From: Phytoseiulus persimilis
Lineage: Eukaryota > Arthropoda > Arachnida > Mesostigmata > Phytoseiidae
DNA: 64,000 nt
Assembly (NCBI GenBank): GCA_037576195.1
Contig: CM075101.1
Location: 31,434,001 to 31,498,000, forward strand
Direction of reading: 5' to 3'
The notes beneath the pieces are model-generated. The model was not told the origin of the DNA, made no database searches, and worked only from the letters and a program-made list of their open reading frames with translations. A program made the translations under genes and the position numbers. Positions within the stretch are counted from its first letter, which is position 1; every line of letters starts with the position of its first letter. Of the stretch, positions 36,807 to 48,297 are shown in pieces.

Positions 36807-38545
36807 CGATCCGGCTAAGCGATCCCGAGAAACGAATGAACAGAAGCTAAAGTGAACGCAACAAGGAATCAGCCTGATGCGACTTTCTGCTTCATCTTTT
36901 TCGATTGCCTACTTCATCCCTTCAAACGACTCACTCTCTCCCGATCGAAAATCATGGACTAAATGTCGACGACGACTAACTGAGCTGGACCGACAGCGCG
37001 AAGTGAAGTCTGTTTCGAACGGTTGCCGCGGACTATCGAGCATGAGTCAGTCAGACCGTCTTCCGAAGTAGATCGCATGCGAGATTGTCGTGAAAGTCGT
37101 CGACGCGACCAACTCTCTTCCGTCCGTTGACGTGGAACGTCAGCGTGAAACGTCAACAACAGCCGAGAGCTGCTGACGGTAGCGCCTTGGTTCACTCATC
37201 GTGCTCAGCGTTCAACCCCCAGCGTGTCAAGCACGCTTTTCCGGGCGGTTGCGGCGGCGTGACACGGTGAGCTCAGTGCTACAGGGTCAAAATGAGGGTC
37301 ATCATCGACGATGACGGCGGCAGCCAGTAAGTACTGTGAGAGCGGGTGGACGGGCGAAATATCCAATAAAATGGGAGCGTTTCCTTCCCAGCCTGCTCTC
37401 TTGTCTTGTGCGTCAAGCCTCGAACACTGATTCTGAGCGGGATCTCTTGTGCCGAGCCCCCTGCTCGGAGACACGTTGTCGTTCGGCCTGGTTGCATCTC
37501 ATCTACAACCGGCCCAAACTCTCAGCGTGCGTCGGCCCACAAGAGGAGGAAGACAGAACGATGAAAAACAAGCTCGTCGAGACAACGAACGGATCCCTGA
37601 AAAAGACTTTTTTCTTCTCCAGGACGAACTACGATGCCGCTAACAAACATTCCTCAGACAAGCCTAACCAGTCGGGTTGGCAGTCAGACAACGAGCAATG
37701 ATTCGGTCGAGCGTTGGTTCGGTCGGTCGAGCGCCGTCGAAAAGGCCTCTCGGCCAGCGTCTGGATCGATCCCGAACGCAGACATCTTCATCTTGTCCGC
37801 CGTTATTCTAAGGACGGTTCTACGCGGCCCACAAGTTCGCCTCATCGAGCGGATCGGAGCTAACTATGTGATACGAGCGCGCCAAATCGTCACGTATTCA
37901 AGTGACGGATTCGTCTGCGCACTCGAGAGCAACACGTTCGACCCTGGAAGCTGCGCATGCAACAGGCCGCCGCGAGGTTTCCCGGGATGGACACTCCGGG
38001 ATGATCAGGAGCGCGCATCTAGAACGTGTTCGACTCGGGTGCGAGAGCCAGTCGGAGGAAACCGACGAGGATGAGAAAGTGTCCGGAGACGGACATTCCT
38101 GGAGGCGGTGAGCTGTTTCTCGGTGCGGCGGCGAAAGCGACCGTTCGAACCCGCTGTTTCTAGGCTCCGAATGCGTTTCATTGTACGCAGAAAGAACGAG
38201 TGAAGAAGAGGGCGGTGGCGCGGCGGCAAATCTCACAAACTCACATTGGGCAGAACACCACAAAGCAGCTCGGTCAGCAGCGAGAGAGAAAGCTGCCGCC
38301 GCCGCTCTTCACCACAAACTCAACGAAAAGACACAATGGTCCAAACGAGTTCACACTTTTGGCGTCGTTTGCTTCGGCGACAATACAGCGTGTGCATTCT
38401 TCGATTCGGCCGATTCGATCTTTCGTCTGATGTGTTTCTCTTTTCGCGCGGACTCCGCCGGCCCTCGACGACGACTCGCTCACGAATTTATCTTCGACGT
38501 CGTAGAATAGCTATCCGTTGTCAGATCGCACGCGGATAACGGCTC

Positions 38546-38856
38546 ACCGTGAAGCCATAAACGGCCATTAGTTCTCTAACGCAACGAGGGGAAACCGTTC
38601 CGTTGTGGAGCCAAGCAACGAATCCGAGTGCAGCCTGCACGTTCGCTGGAAGTCCATCTATCCGCTGTCCTTTGCGGTCCACCGTGTCGACCCGACTCCA
38701 AAACGCGAACGAAGCGAACCGAGCGTAATTTGAGTCCGCTTCCAACCGATAAACCCGACGCCTCGAACAACCGGTGGACGACCGCGTTCTGACTGGCGTG
38801 GAATAACAGGACGATAGCGCAAAACTATGACAGATTTTCTCCTCCTGTTTTCAACG
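38546..38856 (-). CDS. Candidate internal exon without an ATG, ending in GTGAGC
   Basis: A minus-strand frame of about 100 codons stays open from just below a TGA near 38866 to TTCACG|GTGAGC (phase 0), and the plus strand is closed over its last part. The last 65 codons, from RLEADSNYARF to the donor, have well-mixed composition. A possible acceptor is GAAAACAG at about 38857. No partner exon or family recognised. Confidence 0.17.
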
Positions 38857-40734
38857 GTGGAGTTCCGGTCGGTCGGCAGACGGACCCTAAAAACAAGAGT
38901 TTCGTTTTTTTTCGGTTCCGTTGCGGCACCGGCCGGGGTCGGAAGAAAACTTCCACTGATGTTACATGCCAACAAGAAGATAATCCACCGGCGAATGAGG
39001 GAGAAAAGCCTCTTCGGAAACAGAGCGATCCGCAAACCCGATTTTTGGAGGTTTGCGTCGGTGGCGGCGACAATTGAGCCGCGTTCGGCTCACGAATCCG
39101 CATCCAGAAAATGGATCATCGCGATGTATGAGGCGGAAAGCTGTGGGAAACGACGGCCTGGAGGAATACTGGTGGCGTATCGGATCATCCAGTCGGTCTT
39201 GTTCATCCCTAGGAAGTCGGAGGCAAATCGAGTTGGCGAAGAGAACGAGTGGCAGTCAATCTCGAATACGTCAGATAAGCAACGGGCCGTAAAGTAAGCC
39301 ATCATGGAGCGAAACGGGTGAGCTGAAGGGAGGAACCAACGAGCATCAAGAAAACCCTCGACAACTCGGGAAAGCGAGAGGGAACGAGGGGAGCAGTGGA
39401 GAGGCACCCGAACTCGGCCTAGAATTAAAACTCGCTCCGAAGGCTCCCACATCAGATGGCGCCTCGTGAAAAAAAAAATTGAACAAGGAGAATAAACATC
39501 TGCAGCTGAAACGCGTGAGCTTCTCAAGTCGCCGATATACACGAGATGACCCATCTTATCCATAGTGTCGCTCTGGCCCAGATTCTCAACGGTACCCTCG
39601 CGACAGTCCCGAGGCGAGCACTCTCGGTTGCCGCAAAACGCGAATTCCGAGAAGCGCTCGCGTCACAATTCATATCATAAGAATCCACTCGAGAATCCAG
39701 GAACGACTGCCGGAGCCCGCGGTCGATACTCCATCGATCGGAGATTTATACGGAAACGCGGCTTAATCGTTGCCGCTGATACTGTACGCTGGCCACAGGC
39801 ACTCCGTCGCTCGAGCGGCGTCGAAAGCGAATGGAACTTCGGACAACAGGGGGCTGGTTCACTCCTCGGACGCCTCGCGACTCGAGATCGCAGCGTCGTC
39901 CAATCGGGCGAGTCTCTATCCGAGAAGTCTCGCGCCGGGAGCATTGAGCAACGGGTGTCCCGTGTGGAGGGGGGGGGGGCGACGGGACGGGGAGGGGGGT
40001 CCTGTCCCGCGTTCGTTAATTCCTCCGGTATTCGCTTCTTGCTCCATATAAATATATATGCTGCCACCGCACCCAGTCCGTTTTCTCATTACAGCGACGA
40101 AATAAGTTTCGAATGGCCAGTAACGTTACGAGTCAGCCGGGGAGGCTCGACACAAAGGAGCTCGCTGAGGAATTCGATGTTTTTGCAATTTCGGTTTGGC
40201 CGTCTATTCGGCGGCTAAGAAGTTGACAACCCGCCAGCCCCTGGCCGCAATTCCCTCCATCGACGTTGGAGGAATTCGTTCCGAACACGGGTAACAAACT
40301 ATTACAACAGTGTCTCGGAGAGAAACTTCTCGCAGGCAGACGGTTGTCCTCCTCAGGCCCGTCGAATTAATTCTTCTACTTTCTGCGCGGTGTTCGGTGG
40401 GCCGGAGTTTCTAGTTCGCCCAGCTGGCGGGCTTTGAGCTCCAGATCATTTCGGAAACGGTGATGACACCACGGCGACGGCGATGAGCAAATGTCAAAAC
40501 GTCGCTCAACTGTCTATCGGGAACAGATTGCAATCCAAACAACAGCTGACGCATTGAACGAACACTTTCGCTCGGCTACTTTGTATGAGTGAAGCTAACA
40601 ACGACGAGGGAGAGGGTTCCAACAACAATCGCTGACGCAACCGCTACTTCAACTCGTTGATGCTTTCCGCCATTCAATACCCCCGAACGAGCGTTCCGCC
40701 GCGGCGATCCCGGATCATCCCAGGACAAACAAGC

Positions 40735-41643
40735 TCAATGAGTTGTTTGTTCCAGCCGTCGTGGGGACACTTGGTCGACCAGCCTCTCCAGAGGCCTTAT
40801 TGGGTTGAGATCGACCCGCAGCTCGGCGATCAGCTGATCATTCAAATGATCACTGCGAGCTCGAACGTTGCGGAGACCGCGAGCGCCTCGGCGACCTTCG
40901 ACAAACCCTCCTGCGAACCCTCCCGTATACCGGGCTCGGTGAATGCCCAGGACGCGAGCAGGCCGGCCGAGCGAAAAGCGAGATGAAGAACGACGAAGAT
41001 TCAACTCGTTTGACAACGACAACGAAAGTGCGGTGTTTGTTGTTAGTGTGGTTTCGGGAAACGATTGTCGTGTCGGTCGGACACGACGACACGTCAGAAC
41101 GCGTCCGAAGCGAGGGGGGAAAACGCGCGCAATGGCGTGTAAATAAATTATTTCTCCCGCTTGTCGAGGCGGGGTGGCGGCGGCGGCGGCAAACGGGGAG
41201 ATGAGCGAAGCTACTCCCTGTCGTGATGTTCGTGTTGTTATCTGCCCGAAGGGTAGTAGCCATCGTCGTCGTTGTAGAGCTTCTCGTAATTGAGAAAGTG
41301 TCGCTTTCTGTTCAAATGTCGCGCACTCCTGCTCGCCGGCTCGAGGATACTCTTCCGAGCCGTGTCGTATCTTGAGCGGCTGCCGCACGAGAAAGAACTC
41401 CTGTGCGCGAGTGAATGAGTTGGTGCAGCTCAGCTCGACCCGACTCGACTGTATACCTTGCCAGGCTGCGAAACGCGAGGAGTGACGCGAGGAAGTCGAA
41501 TGAGGGCCATTTCTCAGTGGCATGCACTCCGCCGGCAGGTCATTATCTCGACATTCTGACCGCCGGATCCTAATGGCAAAGCGGCTGCGGCCCGCGATGA
41601 CAGCCTCGGAACCATTGATACGAGCTGAGGGCGTCGAGATCAT
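40735..41643 (-). CDS. Longest open frame of the window, candidate CDS, 302 aa
   Basis: ATG 41643-41641 opens 302 codons to TGA 40735-40737, the longest frame in the window (315 counting upstream codons). It is Arg/Ser-rich with a five-alanine run near the middle and no recognisable domain. The first half has moderately C/G-rich third positions. A second frame of 137 codons overlaps it on the same strand, and the region is GC-rich, which favours chance openness. A length this great is unlikely but not impossible by chance in 64 kb. Confidence 0.27.
   Translation of the reverse strand: MISTPSARINGSEAVIAGRSRFAIRIRRSECRDNDLPAECMPLRNGPHSTSSRHSSRFAAWQGIQSSRVELSCTNSFTRAQEFFLVRQPLKIRHGSEEYPRAGEQECATFEQKATLSQLREALQRRRWLLPFGQITTRTSRQGVASLISPFAAAAATPPRQAGEIIYLHAIARVFPPRFGRVLTCRRVRPTRQSFPETTLTTNTALSLSLSNELNLRRSSSRFSLGRPARVLGIHRARYTGGFAGGFVEGRRGARGLRNVRARSDHLNDQLIAELRVDLNPIRPLERLVDQVSPRRLEQTTH
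41238..41307 (-). CDS. Possible short terminal exon inside the 302-aa frame (different frame)
   Basis: After TTTGAACAG at 41308, a 22-codon frame encodes a tyrosine/aspartate-rich tail (KLYNDDDGYYPSGR) and stops at TAA 41238-41240. It conflicts with the long frame through the same DNA. It is listed because such acidic, tyrosine-rich ends are typical of real C-termini, but it is short enough to be chance. Confidence 0.1.
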
Positions 41644-43988
41644 CCGTTCGCTTTGTGCATTGTACACCCTCGGCACATCCACTTATCGAGATTAGTCTGT
41701 TTGGTCTTTTGTCTCAGCCAGTCGTCCCGTCGCTCTATCATTCCTCCAGCGGGATCCCCTCCGCTCATGACGCACGACGTTTCGTCTCGAATTTCGCTCT
41801 CGTGGCTGAGCTCGTCGACGACACCACAACGCCGAAGCCGCCGCGGAGACGAGTCGAATATCGAGACCGCTCGGGAAGAGGTTTTCCGCCACCGCATATT
41901 CCGCGAGCTCTCCTCCACCGACACTGTTTCAACAGGCGATTCTAACGAGCACTGCACATACCCGATTGATGTGTTGCGTCGTATCCGATCGACGAGAGCT
42001 CCGGAACTCCGACGAGCTTTCTCACCAAACACACCGGACAGCACTTCTATAATCCGAAGGGGCTTTCACCGATCCATCCACTCCCTGTCACAGAGCAACA
42101 ACTGTCACTTGAGCGTATCCTTTTCGATCCTTTCACTCATTCATCGCGGCGAGCGAAAGTGTCGCATGTGTCGAAACCGCCCGGCGGAATAACTGATTAT
42201 AACCTTTAACTGAGACGAACAACTTAATCCGAAACTGTACGGCACTGCGTGGCTTCGCCCCGCTTCGTCCACGACGCAACTGAAGAGAAGCGACAGCCGT
42301 TGCCTCGTTTGGTTGGTGGTTTGGAACTCGTTCTCCCGATTCTCTCCCAATGAGAAAGGAGCCACGAATGCCGCCGCCGCCACCACCGCCTCGCTGCTTG
42401 CGGACTCTCGCCTGCTGCTGGGTGGGGTGGTGCGGCGGCAGCTCCCCGAAGACTCTTTCCCGACCAGTCAGCTTCCGAACGTGGTCCGGGAGGGTCGCAT
42501 CGTTACGCGCTCCGGGCCGGGAGGGACCCGGTTGGCTTTGAGTCCCTCGGACAGGGCCCGAGAACGCCGCGGCGGCGCCTTCGCATCGAACACCTCGCTG
42601 TGTTGCCGACCGCGCCGAGACAATGAGTGCTCGATGGGTTCGACACCACCTGACTGAATTCGAGTTTGGAGGAAGCCAGGCAGGCCGACTCGGCAGAGAG
42701 AAATTGCTTTGAAGATAGCGGTAGCGACCGACCGACCAGGCGCTAGCTGAGGCTGTTCGTCTGGGGCAAAAGGCGGATATCGGCCGTTGTTAGGGCAAGC
42801 GGATGTCTGGCCTTTTGAGATCCTAAGAAGCGACGGGGAGACAAGGAGGAGGAGAGTGTTTTGGAATCCTGGGATTCCTCTAAGTGCCGTCAGCTGCCCG
42901 CCGAGCAGAGAAGCGATTCAGGAGAACCTTCAGCTCCCCGTTCAGCTCAACGGTCGAGGAGGCCGGACACACACACTGTAACCGACTCCCTCGCCATCGT
43001 CCCGGAGTTTAGGTTCTGGAGTGGACGGAGCGGGCATGCTCGGAATCAGGACACATGAAAACTCGTTATCAGGAGGCTGGCAAAGAGGTAGTCTGCTGGA
43101 AAACCAACCACATGGCCAAAACACAGTCGAGATGAAATATGCAGATCATCCCTTCGTTCGTTGCCAGAGATTACTTCCCGAGCTTCTAAGTAAAATTTCG
43201 AGAACGAAATATTCCTCACTCTGAGCTCGTCGGCCCGGGCCGTCAGCCGTTGCGGTCGTTTTCCTAGAGACGTACGAGCAGAGCAGAAAAAAACGAAAGA
43301 AAGCAGGAGGATCCTTCTCGAACGCATTTCATCTCCAGCATTCCTTTTGATCGTGAAATAAAAATTCGAGCTCCTCGGAAGCGTAGGACTATGCTCGCAG
43401 CAGCGCGCGGAAGGGGACGAGGAACAGAACGTCTGCTCGTCTTGAGATTAGAAAAATGAGAGAACTTCTTATGGAAAATACGTAAAGGCGCTCTTGGGCC
43501 CTATTCGAGACGTTTCTTCCGCTCCCGATCGTCTCGTTCCGCTAACGTCCGTCGTTTCAACTTTTTACTGTCTCATTCGGAGAAAGCACGACGTGCACGA
43601 ATCAAACGTAACCAGAACAGGTTCGAACCACCCCACTTCGATAACGATTGTCGTAATCGCTTCGGAGAGCCTCATTTTAGCTCGAGCGTCCCAGAACTGC
43701 TTCAGGAAACGACGGCGGCAGGAATTATTGAAAGAGTTAAATGGAACTCAGCCCATCGTCATAAACCCGCGCTTCGATCCGAGTGTTTAAAGTGTCGTTA
43801 GTTTCCGCGAGTCGGCGCCCGCTTGGATTCCTGGGGAATCGAGTGTTTCCGTGACGTCGGGGGTTTGAGCCGTCGCGGCCCTTTCGGCGGTCGCGTTGGT
43901 TTCCTCAGATGAAGAGGAGGGAGGGGGGGGGGAGCGGTCGGAGGGAGCGACGACGAGATCAAAAGCGTAATTAAGGCGAGTTATTTAC
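41644..43988. other. No secure gene; possible divergent frame
   Basis: A plus-strand frame with ATG at 41767 (141 codons to 42192) lies head-to-head with the 302-aa minus frame, 123 bp apart. This is a possible but unproven divergent pair. The rest has only short frames and CCG triplets near 42,370. Confidence 0.35.
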
Positions 43989-44376
43989 CCTCGTACGTCC
44001 GACATTGTAGGGGTTCAACTTCGGAGAGGATACGAGGCTTCGTTCGTTCGGGGGGCGGTTTTTGATTCGAGAGAAGGAGACAAACAAGCGCTGGAAGTGT
44101 ACGCTTCAAGTGAAACGAACTCTCGGGAGGAGACTGAGCGCTCTCGACAGCTCGAATTGGATTCTGGTCGCGCGGAGGAGGAAGCTCCTCTGAATATGCA
44201 GCTGAACCTCTTTTGGAGCCGCCTTTTGTTTTCCCTCTCCGGGTCCTCGTCGTCGCGAGCTCGTTTTCCTCGGCGGCGCAGTTCGCCGAATAGATGGACC
44301 CAAACGAACGAGAGTCCGCGAGGAAAAAATCGGCTCGACGGCCCATTCGCTCCGAAGTCGTCGTTGTCGCGGTCAT
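43989..44376 (-). CDS. Candidate exon, about 129 codons, ending at a GTAAAT donor
   Basis: ATG 44376-44374 opens a Thr/Arg/Ser-rich frame that reaches TACGAGG|GTAAAT, where the frame would otherwise stop. Third positions are moderately C/G-rich. A second minus-strand frame (44746-44015, no ATG) is open across the same bases, so composition alone may account for it. Confidence 0.14.
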
Positions 44377-47300
44377 GGAAGCGGTGTTGGTTCCCGCGAC
44401 CGACCGGAGGAGCTCGGGTTGCAATGCCTGCTGCGGTAGCCGAGTTCGAATTGACCCAAATAAAAGCGTTGTCCGCGCGATAGGATTTGCTGACACTGTC
44501 CGAAGGGCGGTCCGGATAGAGCAGTGCTCGGCGAGCTCTCCCCGCCCCCGTTCCCCGGGCGTTCGGGCCCGGGACCCTCACTTCGTCGACCCGCGGGACA
44601 GAGTTTTCTGTGGCGGTACCTCCGTCACCACCACATTCGGACCTCGACCCGAGGCAACTACGAGAGGAGCTTTCGAAGCGATTGCTCCTGGAGGAAGGTG
44701 TTATTCTTGAATTCACAAACGTCGCCCGCGTAGGAACAATGGACAAGCCTGGTTTGTTTCTGTGGCGGCGGCGGCAACGATGCGAGACATCGCTAGACTA
44801 AACATGGGCCCGGTGTCTGGACCGAACGACGGACGCTGGCGAAGGAGCGTGAGAACGGCTGGAAGCTGGTCGCGGGTCATATAGTGGGATGATACCCATA
44901 TACGGCGGCCTAACGGCCCAACAACAATAAAATCGAAGAGGCCATCCGTCTTCTAGGACAGAACCTACCGAAACGGCCTACCGACCAACGATGATTTAGC
45001 GAGGCGCCACCGGCGACCCGCGAAGACAGGACGCTCCAAAGCTCCTCGTCATCTAAGTCAAACACCCATTGTCCGATCCGCTTTTGTTGCTGCGAGACTC
45101 CTCATATCGTTATTACAGCGCACGTTTCAACAACAACGAAAGATATCATTCGCTCGCACCCTTCAGCGGCAATGGCATCCTGAGCGGGGAACAAACACGA
45201 TGTTCTGCATAGGACAAATCCCCTGTTCGATAGGTTACGAAACCCTCGCAGCTGGTGGATCGGAATCGAAGACACACTTTCGCGCGGCCCCCGCCATTTC
45301 TCTGTCCGTAGCCATCGGCATCACATCTCCGTTATATGTATATATGAATTTGATGGAGGTCCGGTGAGTGCCAACATTGAATGATCGATGTTTCATTCAT
45401 TCATGGATTAAACAGCGCAGAGTGCCGACGCCGAGCGGACAGCTGAGAACAACCGCGGAAGGCGGGAGCGGTACAGTTTGAGCTCGAGAATTATTCACTC
45501 TCAGAGCTGATTCACTTCTGCCTCTCATGTCCGGCCGCTTGTTCGACCGATTGCCCGCCTCTTCGGCCTGGCGTCGGGCGGCTCCGTCTGCCTGAGCCCA
45601 GGACCCTGGGGAGATGCCGCTGTCACGTCGCCGTGGTGAGGGAGCCGCTAGAGTTGGCTGGTAAGCGTCAGCATCATGGACTTTGTAACTGAGTTGACGA
45701 TCAATGAGGGCTCGCGTCGCTTCGCAACAACACGCTCGAATGGCATTGCCCGTCTCCCATGAATATCTATCCGCGTCGTGCCAGCCGGCAATTCCCTCCG
45801 CCTCGTGCTGCATGGCGATGCGTTATTGCAACACTACATACAAGGTGGCTCCCACTGGGAGAGCGCGTTCCCCTGCTCTGCCGGTCAGGAGAAATGCACC
45901 CGACGTCTCTTAGTCAGATGGCGGGGCAGAAAACGGTCCTGAGAAGAATCGCTTAGAGCGAATTCGCATGATCGACATCATCGGATTCGTCGAGTCGGCG
46001 GTATCTTGCCTCCGAGCGGGGGCCGAAACGATGGCTGCTTGGCTCGTCTCGAGGCGGTCGGTAGGAGGGCGGCCAACAAGCCAACAACGAGGCTCCCGCT
46101 GAACGCCGCATGCGTCCGTGCTCCGCATATCACAGCTCATGATGAAGCCAATACCTCACCCACGGCTGTTCCGTTGCAAGCCATCTGACTGACTTGCTCG
46201 GACGCTCTCACGCTCGCATACTAAGCATTGGCGTACCCTTCGCGGTGAAAGTTTGTGGAAGCAACCGTTGGCGGCGTCACCGATTCGGACAAACTAGCGT
46301 CCATCTAACGGAGCCACCCCAAATCAAAGCCGCTAACTAGCCAACTTCAGATCTGGGGGATCTCCGCCGCGTTTCCGGAGTTTCCGCACTGCGCTCGCAC
46401 AGATACCGCGGAGAGAATACTTTCGAAATTCGAACACACCAGCTGACTCGGTTCCTGGTCGGCCTGTCAGACGCTTTCCCGATGGAGACAAACAGACCCA
46501 CACACGCGACTCATGTCGACTTCTTGACAGGTGGATTGACGCCAAAAGTGCGAACGGCGCGAAAGTGTGCGGAACGTCAAAACTCGGACAAAGTTCATTT
46601 ACATTCAAAATTAGAGAACTCTTGCTGCTTGTAGAGCGAGCTTTCGCGGCGGCGGCGACGACGTAGGAGCGACGACGACGGTGGCGGAAGCAGCAGTATC
46701 AAGCTTCATGCAAAGTGGGCTTAAGCACACGACGGCTCTCACGGTGCTCCTCAACTTCGTTGTCGTTCGGCTTAGCCTCCGCTGTTGCAAATGTGCCGGT
46801 GGGTTATGACAACGACGGCGCTCTTGTTTTTCTTGCTTGCACACAACGTCGACAGGAACTTCTGACAGGATTCACCTCCTGATTTCGGGGAAAAAGAGGG
46901 AGGGTTGATCCAAGGACTCCCCGAGTATTACTTATGCACGTTTATCGACTTCTATCCGGCGCTCGCTCGTTCGCCCAGAGCCCCTTCAAAATTCAGCCTC
47001 CCCCGAGATCATCTCCGGAGAGCTAGGAACGAGCGGGAAAGGGGATAAACCGAGAGCAACACGAAGAGGAGACACGGGGTGAATATAGATTATATGAGGC
47101 CGAACGACACACAGCTCGCAGCGGACGAGGGAGCCTTGCTCGCCCCCTCAACCTCCTTCTGGGCCTGTCTCCCCCAGCGTTGGCCCGTTTGCTTCCAAGA
47201 AGGAGCTCGAGTCCCGGCAGGCAGACAGGCAAGTCAGAAGGGAGTCCTGGCATCGTTTACTGTTGTGTTCCATGGTGACAAACGGCTGCTTCAAGCATGA

Positions 47301-47475
47301 TGATGTCGGCGAAAATGTCAATGAGGACGAGGATTTGAACCGCAGAGCTTCGGAACACTGTCGGCAGCGAAAGCGCATTGCTCAAGCTGGATGATGGGAA
47401 GCAGCGACGGGAGAGCAGGGTCGGGCGACAAAAATGAGGAGGCGGAGGAGCATGCGCGAGATCTTGGGTCAATCA
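44377..47475. other. No supported gene
   Basis: There are only short frames on both strands. It includes an AT-rich ATATGTATATATG string near 45,340 and GACGAC/GGCGGC triplets near 46,650. Confidence 0.5.
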
Positions 47476-48297
47476 TCAGATAACGAAGCTGCTCTGTGTG
47501 AGGCAGTCGCAACGACCAACTCTGTTTTGACTGAGATAAAACACTCGTTGGATCGGGTTTCGGAGCATAGGCGAAAAAATTCTCCGCTGCTGCTCATGTA
47601 GCCGAACGTCATCGAACATTTCTCTCATGAGAGAGCTGCTCACCCGATGAGGATTTCTCAGAGGATTCGGTTGGCGGCTGCTGCCATCAAGCGGACTGTT
47701 ATCGCCTGCGGGGAGGAAAGCAGGAAAGAAAGGGGACAGTAGGCCTTCTCTGGCGGCGGTCCTTAGTTTTGAGGCCGATTTGCTCGAGTGCGAAGGCAGA
47801 AATGTTCGGGGTGGATAGCTCTCCGATACAGGACTCAGGAGGGGGAGGGGGTGGACGGGACACAGGAGGGGAACGAGCACACCACCGCGGCGGGTCGGCG
47901 GGAGAGGGGGGGAGGGGCGGTGCGTAGTACACGAGGTGGATGAAGCGGCGGCTATCGAGTTGAGAGGGGGCGCTAATTTTGACGCGTGGCAAATAATTAA
48001 TTCGGCGGAAAACGCGGTCGCCGTCTCGGATCGTTGGCCGTGTTCACAGAGTGAGCCATTCCGTCGTGCGAGCATCGAACCTCCGGATGGGGAGCGAAAA
48101 GCGAGCGGAACGGTGGAGTGGCGGAGCTTGAACTTCACGGAGCCCCTGTTGGCGGCAAAGCTCACGCGAACTTCCATGTCAGAGGTGGTTCGGCCCGACG
48201 ATCCTCCCGAAGCCTCGACCAAGATCCTCGGACAGTGGCTTTGTTGCTGAAGAGAGGAGGGAGAGGCCGAGGTGTATTCAGCAAAATGGAGGAGCAT
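47476..48297 (-). CDS. Candidate long frame, 273 aa, with an embedded micro-exon
   Basis: ATG 48297-48295 opens 273 codons to TGA 47476-47478. The middle is Pro/Ser/Leu-rich because of a long polypyrimidine stretch, which reads better as the 3' end of an intron: it ends in CCCCGCAG at 47706, followed by a 62-nt segment and a CGG|GTGAGC donor. The last 55 codons (starting SSSLMREMF) also read as protein. The ORF is probably not translated as a whole. Confidence 0.2.
   Translation of the reverse strand: MLLHFAEYTSASPSSLQQQSHCPRILVEASGGSSGRTTSDMEVRVSFAANRGSVKFKLRHSTVPLAFRSPSGGSMLARRNGSLCEHGQRSETATAFSAELIICHASKLAPPLNSIAAASSTSCTTHRPSPPLPPTRRGGVLVPLLCPVHPLPLLSPVSESYPPRTFLPSHSSKSASKLRTAAREGLLSPFFPAFLPAGDNSPLDGSSRQPNPLRNPHRVSSSLMREMFDDVRLHEQQRRIFSPMLRNPIQRVFYLSQNRVGRCDCLTQSSFVI
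47644..47705 (-). CDS. Candidate 62-nt internal micro-exon
   Basis: It is bounded by one of the best acceptors in the window (about 30 nt of almost unbroken pyrimidine, then GCAG) and a CATCGG|GTGAGC donor. Only one of three frames is open: phase 1 in, phase 0 out, encoding 20 residues rich in S, P, N and R. I could not assign a phase-compatible upstream partner. Confidence 0.2.

Larger units (their letters stand above)
34873..38545. other. Upstream region of the anchor gene, probable 5' UTR and promoter
   Basis: An acceptor-like TTCGTTGCAG ends at 34952, followed by a 10-codon upstream ATG frame that stops at the TGA after GAGCAGA. A 211-codon ATG frame (35545-34910) overlaps it on the same strand. 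Tetranucleotide tracts sit at 35.4, 36.1 and 36.75 kb. No TATA box or initiator was found that I trust. Confidence 0.45.

Noticed and set aside
40040-40090. TATA-box-like ATATAAATATATATG with a downstream TCATT
   Set aside because: The spacing to a possible initiator is about 40 nt, and no supported gene starts downstream on that strand.
39565-40218. 217-codon plus-strand frame
   Set aside because: It starts at GTG with no ATG until near its end and spans a G-run; it is best explained by composition.
43610-43635. tRNA-like GGTTCGAACC on the plus strand
   Set aside because: No T-stem complementarity, no A-box and no acceptor stem; an isolated 10-mer.
44015-44746. 243-codon minus-strand frame
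   Set aside because: It has no in-frame ATG, lies in GC-rich DNA and is crossed by other open frames on both strands.
47325-47345. tRNA B-box-like GGTTCAAATCC on the minus strand
   Set aside because: The flanking bases cannot form the T-stem, and no A-box or acceptor stem is found at the right spacing.
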